In this document: positions 1 to 4,963 of the stretch, piece after piece
Layout of the letters: every line of letters begins with the position of its first letter
Position numbering within the stretch: the stretch's first letter is position 1
Source: Methanoregulaceae archaeon
GTDB lineage: Archaea; Halobacteriota; Methanomicrobia; Methanomicrobiales; Methanospirillaceae
Reading direction: 5' to 3'
DNA: 13,430 nt
Assembly (NCBI GenBank): GCA_019695435.1
Contig: JACTVF010000031.1
Span: forward strand, 1 to 13,430
The notes under the pieces: model-generated
The model's database searches: none
What the model saw: only the letters and a program-made list of their open reading frames with translations
What the model was told of the DNA's origin: nothing
Translations under genes and position numbers: made by a program

Positions 1-332
1 GAGCGGCGGGGGCGGAGCCCCCGAGAGCGGATTCCTCATGTTTTTGAATCTTTTAACTTCAATTGATTGAGTATTGGATTTTCCCATTATCTTTTTGGGG
101 GCTGATGTTTTACAATTACCTTACTTTATTTTTAACCATTTCATGCCGTATACATGCGGGTGAGACAATCTGTTGTGTTACTGTATCGTAGATCACAAAG
201 GTCCCACCATCGCCCGGGAGAACGATCTCTTCCACGTAAAATGTCCACAATATGTGCGCGATGCCGGCGAAATTCTTTAAAAATTGTTATAGATTTCTGT
301 GGGGGTAAACCCCTTTTTGTGCGAAAAAGGGT
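1..332. other. Intergenic region, mostly AT-rich, no confident gene
   Basis: The first 30 bases are GC-rich and contain a perfect short hairpin (gggggc 8-13, gccccc 17-22). From about 41 to 150 the DNA is strongly AT-rich. A stretch at 164-280 on the plus strand is open for 38 codons and reads fairly protein-like, but it has no ATG, only a possible TTG at 173. The minus strand is open over much the same interval. I could not choose between them and call neither a gene. Either could be a remnant of a lost neighbour of the HicB gene. Confidence 0.5.
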
Positions 333-334
333 TT
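307..334 (-). terminator. Hairpin at the 3' end of the hicB-like gene
   Basis: An inverted repeat pairs aaacccctttttt-like sequence at 307-318 with aaaaagggttt at 324-334, leaving a 5-base loop and one bulged C. It overlaps the stop codon of the minus-strand HicB gene. On that strand it is followed by an AT-rich tract with a T run about 25-30 bases further on. A transcript end is the simplest reading. Archaeal termination depends mainly on T tracts, so the hairpin's role is inferred. Confidence 0.35.
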
Positions 335-557
335 AAGCCGCGTCCGTTACCTCGATCCTGATGATCTCGGATGAAAGGGACTGGATCGTGCGGTGCAGGT
401 CGGCCTGCCGGGCCTGCTGCACCTGCCCGATCGCCTCTTTGAGCCGGGCGAGCGCTTCTCCTTTGTTCGCACCCTGGCAAACGGTCCCCGGAATCTCAAC
501 GCAGCGGGCGGCAAAACCGCCTTCCTCGTTGGTTTCAAGGACGATTGTGTATTGCAT
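333..557 (-). CDS. Orphan HicB-family (UPF0150) antitoxin-like protein
   Basis: This 74-aa protein reads MQYTIVLETNEEGGFAARC, then VEIPGTVCQGANKGEALARL. That is the usual HicB-like pattern: a beta strand, a glutamate/glycine turn, and an IPG...G.T..EAL..LKEAI segment. In type II toxin-antitoxin systems HicB neutralises the HicA RNase. The protein consists of the partial RNase-H-fold domain only, with no room for a C-terminal DNA-binding domain. The open frame extends upstream to 701, but homology begins at the ATG at 557, and a TATA-like gtatac lies 24-29 bases ahead of it. I see no HicA-like frame on either side, so it is probably a solitary family member that may not act in a toxin-antitoxin pair. 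A terminator-like hairpin overlaps its stop. Confidence 0.8.
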   Translation of the reverse strand: MQYTIVLETNEEGGFAARCVEIPGTVCQGANKGEALARLKEAIGQVQQARQADLHRTIQSLSSEIIRIEVTDAA

Positions 558-580
558 GATCTCTAATATTTCGTGAGAGG

Positions 581-586
581 GTATAC
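581..586 (-). promoter_or_regulatory. Candidate TATA element of the hicB-like gene
   Basis: The self-complementary gtatac lies 24-29 bases upstream of the chosen ATG at 557 on the minus strand. That spacing fits an archaeal TATA box with a leaderless or near-leaderless transcript. It is seen as sequence only; no transcription data support it. Confidence 0.3.
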
Positions 587-724
587 AGCCTTTCCTGTCG
601 GCAAAAGATGCCGCAGATGCTCCGGCAGAGAGAAATGCCCTCCGTTTTTCCAGCCCGGGGCACGTTCCGCCCGGTTTCTTTGTTCTAACCCGGCGGTTCA
701 ATCAGAGTACCCGGGCAATCATGG

Positions 725-733
725 AAATATATA
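725..733 (+). promoter_or_regulatory. Candidate TATA box for the secreted protein gene
   Basis: The sequence aaatatata stands out in GC-rich surroundings about 90 bases before the ATG at 821. Transcription would begin near 750-758 and leave a leader of about 65 bases. That leader includes a small hairpin (tcccgc 767-772 pairing with gcggga 781-786). Confidence 0.4.
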
Positions 734-820
734 CCGCCGGGCCGGCAACATCAGGGGCAGATGCGTTCCCGCGAAGGGTTGCGGGACCATCAGACCGGAT
801 ATGATGCACAGGTGAAGAAG

Positions 821-1597
821 ATGAAACATACCAGAATAATTCTGATCGGCAGCCTCTGTATGATCTGCCTCGTTGCGGCGGTCATGCCGGCTGGCGCTGC
901 TCCCGTGAGCGGGACTGCATGGAATTCCAACCCCGGGCACATCGCCGCGATGCAGGCCTTCGTGGCATATGCCGGGGCAAAGGGACAGGCGCAGATGGAC
1001 GGGGCGATCAGCTACATCGGTACGATTAGTAACGGTGCAGGGACCAGCCAGCTCTCCTCCATCGAATCACAGTTCACCGGCACCGTAACATCGGTGCAGT
1101 CGATGACCGCCGGTGACCAGATACGGGCAGCGGAGACGCAGTTACGTGCGGATCGCAAGGACTTCATGACGACGGCAAAAAATTTGCTTAAGGAGTACAA
1201 CGGTACCGGAAAAGCCCTCGCGGCGAGCGTCAACGCCTCGGTCATGGCACAGTCGGGGATGCTCCAGACCCTTGAAAACACATGGTGGACAGACCGCCAG
1301 ACCGCCCGCATGGACGAGTTCGCGACCAACGACCAGCGCCGGACCGGCATGCTTGCGAACCTGACGGCAAAAGGCATCGATGTCTCGCAGGCACAGGCAC
1401 TCGAGAACCAGATCCAGCAGGAAGGCACGGCGCTGAATACTGCACTCACCAGCCGTGACGAGAGCGCAATCAAGGCCGCAAACGAACAGCTCGCGACGTT
1501 TAACCGGCAGTTCGTTAGTATCGTGAAGGGCTACCGGGCTGTGTACGTTCACCGGGCGACGGCAACCACGATAGTAACACCGGCCGCTGCCGTATAA
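821..1597 (+). CDS. Secreted alpha-helical protein of unknown function
   Basis: This 258-aa protein begins with a clear Sec signal peptide: MKHTR, a hydrophobic core (IILIGSLCMICLVAAVM), then PAGAA with likely cleavage near residues 26-27. The mature part is rich in Ala, Gln, Thr and Ser, has no Cys, and alternates polar and apolar residues as long helices do (about 60-235). No second membrane segment, lipobox or C-terminal anchor is visible, so release outside the membrane is likely. The frame is open back to 761, but the ATG at 821 has a purine-rich ribosome-binding site (aggtgaag) just ahead and places the signal peptide at the N-terminus. I do not recognise the family. A T-rich terminator follows, and the neighbouring genes are on the other strand, so it is probably a single-gene transcript. 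Confidence 0.8.
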   Translation: MKHTRIILIGSLCMICLVAAVMPAGAAPVSGTAWNSNPGHIAAMQAFVAYAGAKGQAQMDGAISYIGTISNGAGTSQLSSIESQFTGTVTSVQSMTAGDQIRAAETQLRADRKDFMTTAKNLLKEYNGTGKALAASVNASVMAQSGMLQTLENTWWTDRQTARMDEFATNDQRRTGMLANLTAKGIDVSQAQALENQIQQEGTALNTALTSRDESAIKAANEQLATFNRQFVSIVKGYRAVYVHRATATTIVTPAAAV

Positions 1598-1610
1598 GCA
1601 CCGGTGGAAT

Positions 1611-1621
1611 TTCTTTTTTTT
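1611..1621 (+). terminator. T-rich transcription terminator
   Basis: A run of eleven bases, all T except one C, starts 13 bases after the stop codon of the secreted-protein gene. T tracts of this kind are the main intrinsic termination signal in archaea. Confidence 0.5.
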
Positions 1622-1646
1622 AAAACTTCCCGGCTCGTGCCGGTAT

Positions 1647-1892
1647 TTATCGCGTCGTATTCTCCTCTCCCTGTTCGGCGAGCCGGCGCACCGCTATCCC
1701 GCAGTAACGCGAATCGATCTCGATCCCGATCGCTTGGCGGTTGCACTGAGCAGCGGCAACACGCGTGCTCCCGCTACCCATGAAGGGATCGAGCACGGTG
1801 TCGCCGACAAACGAGAAGAGTTTCATGCACCGCAGTGGCAGCTCGACCGGGAAGGGAGCGGGCTCCAGTCGCTCCCAAACCGGAACCCCTGT
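1647..1892 (-). pseudogene. Truncated C-terminal fragment of a DNA methyltransferase
   Basis: Translated on the minus strand, this stretch gives VWERLEPAPFPVELPLRCM, then KLFSFVGDTVLDPFMGSGST, and ends GIEIDSRYCGIAVRRLAEQGEENTTR before a TAA at 1647-1649. It is a second copy of the tail of the intact methyltransferase at 2618-3388. After the leading E/H difference, 33 consecutive residues are identical, including the SAM-binding motif I (DPFMGSGST); the last 35 or so diverge moderately. Upstream the frame meets a TGA (1893-1895), and no TSPPY catalytic motif or start codon can be found. The fragment therefore lacks about two thirds of an enzyme and cannot methylate DNA. Its substitutions (QCNRQAIG for RCNRKALG, for example) suggest a diverged paralogue that decayed, not a fresh duplication. 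The opposite strand is also open here, which is a shadow frame. Confidence 0.85.
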
Positions 1893-1939
1893 TCAGGGCG
1901 TATTTCCCCCACATCACACCAGTCCACCCGATCCAATCC

Positions 1940-1956
1940 GGGCTCAATTTGAGCCC
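1940..1956. repeat. 17-base palindrome
   Basis: gggctcaa and ttgagccc flank a single T, giving a perfect 8-bp stem. It lies between the broken and intact methyltransferase copies and could be an operator-like site or a remnant hairpin. Confidence 0.5.
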
Positions 1957-2251
1957 CGATCACCCTCCGACCCCCTCAAAAGAAGCCCGTATCGGGCTCC
2001 GTTTCAGGATCTCCCCAAATCGGGATTATTTTCGAAAACGGACAAATTAAAACGGACTCAATAACGTAGTTTTTTTGGTAGTTCTCATGCCCGGTGGGCA
2101 CTTTTACGATCCGAAAAACGAAGGCCGCCAGAACGCGAATACGGGGCTGCAAAGGGCATTATATGGGGCTCAAAATGGGCGTATTTTTTAAAATGGGGGG
2201 TTTTAATGGTCTGGATTTATGGGGGCTGTGAAACCGGGGGAATGTCCGGCT

Positions 2252-2352
2252 GCCGGAAGATAATTTTCCCGGAATTCTTAAACCCGTGATTTGATTATTT
2301 TAAAATCACCAGTTGCTGAGCCGGAGATTTTCCGGAATCCTCAACTCGTGAT
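2252..2352. repeat. Imperfect direct repeat pair
   Basis: The 39 bases at 2252-2290 and the 33 bases at 2320-2352 share the order gccgga, ttttcc(c)ggaat, ct(t/c)aa and cgtgat, with small gaps. A third partial copy (ggaacttttccggaa) lies at 2354-2368. Between the two copies is the palindrome attttaaaat. The function is unknown. Confidence 0.5.
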
Positions 2353-2462
2353 CGGAACTTTTCCGGAAAAGTACGGCAGGGCCGGGACAGAGCATCCGGA
2401 TTTTGGGACAGGGATCATGAGGATGGGGGCTGATGCCCTCATACCCCCACGAGCGAGGAGTG

Positions 2463-2553
2463 CCGCCGCCCCCGAAGGGGCGCCCCCGCGGCGGATCAGG
2501 GAAGGGAGAACCGCACTCGCCCCGCCGTGCCCAGTGAGGGGCCCTGAGGCGGG
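2463..2553. repeat. GC-rich two-block palindromic repeat, copy A
   Basis: The left block (2463-2500) can fold with ccgccgc pairing to gcggcgg around an inner ccccgaagggg hairpin. The right block (2519-2553) carries cccgcc...ggcggg ends and the words gccccgccgt and ggggccctgaggcggg. The blocks are 18 bases apart. The same two blocks recur at 4667-4780 with a different spacer, so this is a dispersed family and not chance GC richness. Confidence 0.7.
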
Positions 2554-2617
2554 AGAGCATCGTAATTTTTTGTGTGTTTGGAAAATTAGTCGGCGAATTT
2601 TAGGGTTTCCCGTTTCC

Positions 2618-3388
2618 TTATTCCCGTCGCCCTTCATCCGCGATCCGTTGCATCGCTATCTCGCAGTAATGCGGATCGATCTCGATCCCGAGCGCTTTGC
2701 GGTTGCACCGTAATGCGGCAACAAGCGTGCTCCCGCTGCCCATGAAGGGGTCGAGCACGGTGTCGCCGACAAACGAAAAAAGTTTCATGCATCTCAAAGG
2801 CAGCTCGACCGGGAAGGGAGCCGGGTGGCCGATCCTGGTCTTGCGCTCGCCGCTGAAGGTCCAGAGCCCGTTCGTCCAGTCCATGAATTCCTGTTTTGAG
2901 ATGTCCGACTGTCGCGAACCGCTGGTCTTCTTCCACGAGTTCCGGTACAGCACTACGATCAGTTCCACAGGGGCGATCACGTACGGCGCAGAGGCGCTCG
3001 CCCACGAGCCCCACGCGGTCCGGCGCGAGATGTTGCCCTCGTTCCAGACGATCGTGGAGTGGTAGGAAAACCCGCACTCCTTTGCGATCGTGGTGAGATC
3101 TGCACCCACGCTCTGCTGGCCGTTCTTGTTCTTGTCGAGCGGGATGTTGAGGCAGAACCGGCCGTCGTCCCTGAGCCAGCGGTAACAACGCTTCATCCAG
3201 CGCTTCGAGAAACCGAGGTACTCCGCGTAGGTAAGCCGGTCGTCGTGGGAATTATACTTGATGTCCACGTTGTACGGCGGCGAGGTGACCACGAGGTCGA
3301 TACCGTGTGCGGGGATCCGCCGGGTGGAAAAGATATCCTCGTTGATGATCGCGAGGTGTTCCGTAGTGAAAAATGTTCCCCGTCCCAT
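2618..3388 (-). CDS. Orphan site-specific DNA amino-methyltransferase (beta class)
   Basis: This 256-aa enzyme transfers a methyl group from SAM to an exocyclic amino group of a base in a specific DNA site. The catalytic motif IV, TSPPYN, is at residues 35-40 and the SAM-binding motif I, DPFMGSGST, at 213-221. That order (IV before I, with the target-recognition region between) defines the beta class. SPPY is most often N4-cytosine, but N6-adenine enzymes also use it. The frame is open to 3487, but that start would overlap the divergent trmO start. The ATG at 3388 has a ggatgg-like ribosome-binding site and leaves a 97-bp divergent promoter region with a TATA-like ggtataac about 30 bases ahead. 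No restriction enzyme is nearby, so it is probably a solitary methylase. A broken paralogue of its tail lies at 1647-1892. Confidence 0.9.
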   Translation of the reverse strand: MGRGTFFTTEHLAIINEDIFSTRRIPAHGIDLVVTSPPYNVDIKYNSHDDRLTYAEYLGFSKRWMKRCYRWLRDDGRFCLNIPLDKNKNGQQSVGADLTTIAKECGFSYHSTIVWNEGNISRRTAWGSWASASAPYVIAPVELIVVLYRNSWKKTSGSRQSDISKQEFMDWTNGLWTFSGERKTRIGHPAPFPVELPLRCMKLFSFVGDTVLDPFMGSGSTLVAALRCNRKALGIEIDPHYCEIAMQRIADEGRRE

Positions 3389-3485
3389 GCCGCCATCCCT
3401 TACAGGAGCGTTGATCGTTATACCTAAAGTAGTTCCCGGCCACGGGTACCGGGATTTTTTTACCTGAACGCACCGATACTTATCC

Positions 3486-3983
3486 ATGCACGATGCACCC
3501 GGCCCGGCCTTTTCTTACACGCCGATCGGTACGATCCATTCCCAGTTTACAGATATCGCCGGGATGCCCATCCAGCCGTCCGGAGCCCGGGGCGTCAGAG
3601 GTACGGTCGAACTCAGAAGCGACCTCTTCGGGGGGCTTGCCGACCTTGACGGGTTCTCCCGGATCATCCTGATCTACGCCCTGCACCAGTGCACGGGTTC
3701 CAGCCTGACGGTCATCCCCTTCCTCGATCCCTTACCCCGCGGCATCTTTGCGACACGGTCGCCGGCACGCCCCAACGCGATCGGCCTCTCTGTCGTCCGG
3801 CTCGTGGGTGTTGACGGCTGCGTGCTCACGATCGAGGATGTGGACATCCTTGACGGCACGCCGCTCTTGGACATCAAGCCCTACGTGCCGGCGTTCGATG
3901 CGTACCCCGGCGAGCGCTACGGGTGGCTTGAGCACGTCGCCCACAACGCACAACATACGCGGTCCGACGACAGGTTCCGGTAA
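3486..3983 (+). CDS. trmO: tRNA (N6-threonylcarbamoyladenosine37-N6)-methyltransferase TrmO
   Basis: This 165-aa protein belongs to the TrmO/TsaA (formerly VirR/YaeB) family, which uses SAM to methylate N6-threonylcarbamoyladenosine at position 37 of tRNAs that read ACY codons. It opens with the family signature YTPIGTIHSQF, followed by ARGVRGTVEL, DLDGFSRIILIYALH, the strongly conserved ATRSPARPNAIGLSVV, and DILDGTPLLDIKPYVP. The length is that of a core single-domain archaeal member without the C-terminal extension of E. coli TrmO. The start at 3486 is the only ATG before the conserved N-terminus. A T-rich stretch about 30 bases ahead could be its TATA region, with a short leader. It diverges from the methyltransferase gene and stands 70 bp before the DUF2124 gene. 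Confidence 0.9.
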   Translation: MHDAPGPAFSYTPIGTIHSQFTDIAGMPIQPSGARGVRGTVELRSDLFGGLADLDGFSRIILIYALHQCTGSSLTVIPFLDPLPRGIFATRSPARPNAIGLSVVRLVGVDGCVLTIEDVDILDGTPLLDIKPYVPAFDAYPGERYGWLEHVAHNAQHTRSDDRFR

Positions 3984-4053
3984 AAAATGCCCGGGTGATC
4001 CGGGCGGATTGATTCGGCATTCTTAATACTCTTCTGCGCCGGATGGTAGATCT

Positions 4054-4545
4054 ATGGCAGAACACGAGCCCCTTCGCGGTATCCCCGGCATCCTGAGGCC
4101 GTACAAGGAATACATCAAAAGCCTCAACCTCGGTGAGGGCGACCAGGTCGTCTACTACGGGTGCGTCGGGACCTGCACGCCGTTTGTCGAACTGCTTGCG
4201 GTCACGATCCGGGGCCTGCATCTCCGGCAGGCCTTCGTACCGCTGCTCGACGAGGAAAAGGCGCACGCTATCCACGATGTGCCGGATATCGGCATGCAGG
4301 CTTCGGGAAAACCCGTTGTGCTCTCGCCCAACGTGATCGTCATCATGGGCGGGCTTGCGATGCCCCTGATGCCGGTCACAAAGGAGCAGGTCCGTGACCT
4401 TGCTGCGAGGCACAGCGGAGCAAAAGTGGTCGGCGTCTGCTTCCAGAATATGTTCGAACGGGCCGGCTGGACCGACACGGTGCCGTTTGAACTCGTCATC
4501 AACGCGATGATCGAGCCGATAACCGTGACCCGTACGGAAAAATAA
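4054..4545 (+). CDS. DUF2124 family protein, methanogen-associated, function unknown
   Basis: This 163-aa cytoplasmic protein resembles the DUF2124 family, found mainly in methanogenic archaea. Visible landmarks are VVYYGCVGTCTPFVELLA (about 32-49), which has two close cysteines in a glycine-rich turn; SPNVIVIMGGLAMPLMPV (about 90-107); and KVVGVCFQNMFERAGW (about 128-143). The alternating beta strands and helices, with glycine-rich loops after strands, suggest a Rossmann-like fold. No catalytic role is established. There is no signal peptide or membrane segment. A TATA-like tcttaatac about 25-33 bases before the ATG suggests its own promoter, so it need not be co-transcribed with trmO. Family recognition is from memory of sequence character. 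Confidence 0.75.
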   Translation: MAEHEPLRGIPGILRPYKEYIKSLNLGEGDQVVYYGCVGTCTPFVELLAVTIRGLHLRQAFVPLLDEEKAHAIHDVPDIGMQASGKPVVLSPNVIVIMGGLAMPLMPVTKEQVRDLAARHSGAKVVGVCFQNMFERAGWTDTVPFELVINAMIEPITVTRTEK

Positions 4546-4666
4546 TTTTCCGGTCTCTTGGAGAAATCCTATCGGATCGCACTGAATCTCTTTTAGGGCG
4601 CGACAACTCCTGCCTTTCGCCCCCGTACGGTTTTGTGGTACCCCCTATCACCCATTATGATGAACT

Positions 4667-4780
4667 CCGCCGCCCCCGAAGGGATGCCCCCGCGGCGAAT
4701 CAGGACCTAAAATTGACACGAAAAAGCAAGAGTAAAAAACTTCCTTGCCCCGCCGTACTCCGGAGGGGCCCTGAGGCGGG
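4667..4780. repeat. GC-rich two-block palindromic repeat, copy B
   Basis: The left block (4667-4704) matches copy A's left block over its whole 38 bases with only a few differences and can form the same nested hairpin. The right block (4747-4780) again reads gccccgccgt ... ggggccctgaggcggg. The spacer is 42 AT-rich bases, against 18 GC-rich bases in copy A, so the blocks are conserved while the spacer is not. An ATGATGA directly precedes the left block, but no correctly spaced box D partner is present. Confidence 0.7.
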
Positions 4781-4870
4781 ATACCCTCGTACTGTTTTAC
4801 CGGTTTTCATAGTTTTTCAACTGAATTATAAGTAGTTCAGGTCGTTTTCTTCAGGACCTAGATTCCCACC

Positions 4871-4882
4871 CTATAAAAATAT
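4871..4882 (+). promoter_or_regulatory. TATA box of the purSL-purQ transcript
   Basis: ctataaaaatat is a near-ideal archaeal TATA box. Transcription would start near 4900-4907, leaving a leader of about 60 bases before the ATG at 4964. It is the best promoter match in the window. Confidence 0.6.
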
Positions 4883-4963
4883 CCCCGTCTATGCGTCAGG
4901 GAACACCAAGGGATTCCTGCAGGGACGGTACGTATTTTCTCCTTTTAGGGCACACCAGTACGC

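Larger units (their letters stand above)
1896..2617. other. About 720-bp intergenic region with repeats, no gene seen
   Basis: No frame here gives a convincing protein; the open frames are GC-driven shadows. The region may be what remains of a deleted methyltransferase or restriction locus. In order it holds a 17-base palindrome (1940-1956), further copies of an atcggg motif (near 1990 and 2022), a TATA-like attatatg (2158-2165), four G runs between 2165 and 2240, an imperfect direct repeat (2252-2290 and 2320-2352), and a GC-rich two-block palindromic repeat (2463-2553). A non-coding RNA starting near 2185 is possible but unproven. Confidence 0.5.
4546..4963. other. Intergenic region upstream of purSL
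   Basis: No coding frame is credible over these 418 bases. The first part shares a block (4612-4646) with the MITE-like element near 8845. The middle holds copy B of the GC-rich two-block repeat. From 4790 it becomes AT-rich, with a near-inverted aggtc/gacct pair (4839-4859) and then a strong TATA box. I see no riboswitch. Confidence 0.6.

Noticed and set aside
164..280. 38-codon open stretch ending ...VKCPQYVRDAGEIL
   Set aside because: It has no ATG and no recognised family, and the opposite strand is equally open. It is mentioned as a possible remnant but not called.
1765..2064. Plus-strand frame across the methyltransferase fragment, and the similar frame at 2697-3065
   Set aside because: Both are antisense shadows of the conserved DPFMGSGST region. 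They look alike only because the two methyltransferase copies are alike.
2165..2240. G-quadruplex from four G runs
   Set aside because: The loops of roughly 10 to 26 bases are too long for a convincing quadruplex.
2291..2713. 140-codon plus-strand frame
   Set aside because: It runs through the GC-rich palindromic repeat and antisense into the methyltransferase end; the residue composition is that of a shadow frame.
4655..4774. C/D-box small RNA starting at the ATGATGA before repeat copy B
   Set aside because: The nearest CTGA is about 115 bases away, too far for a normal box C/D RNA, and copy A lacks the box C match.
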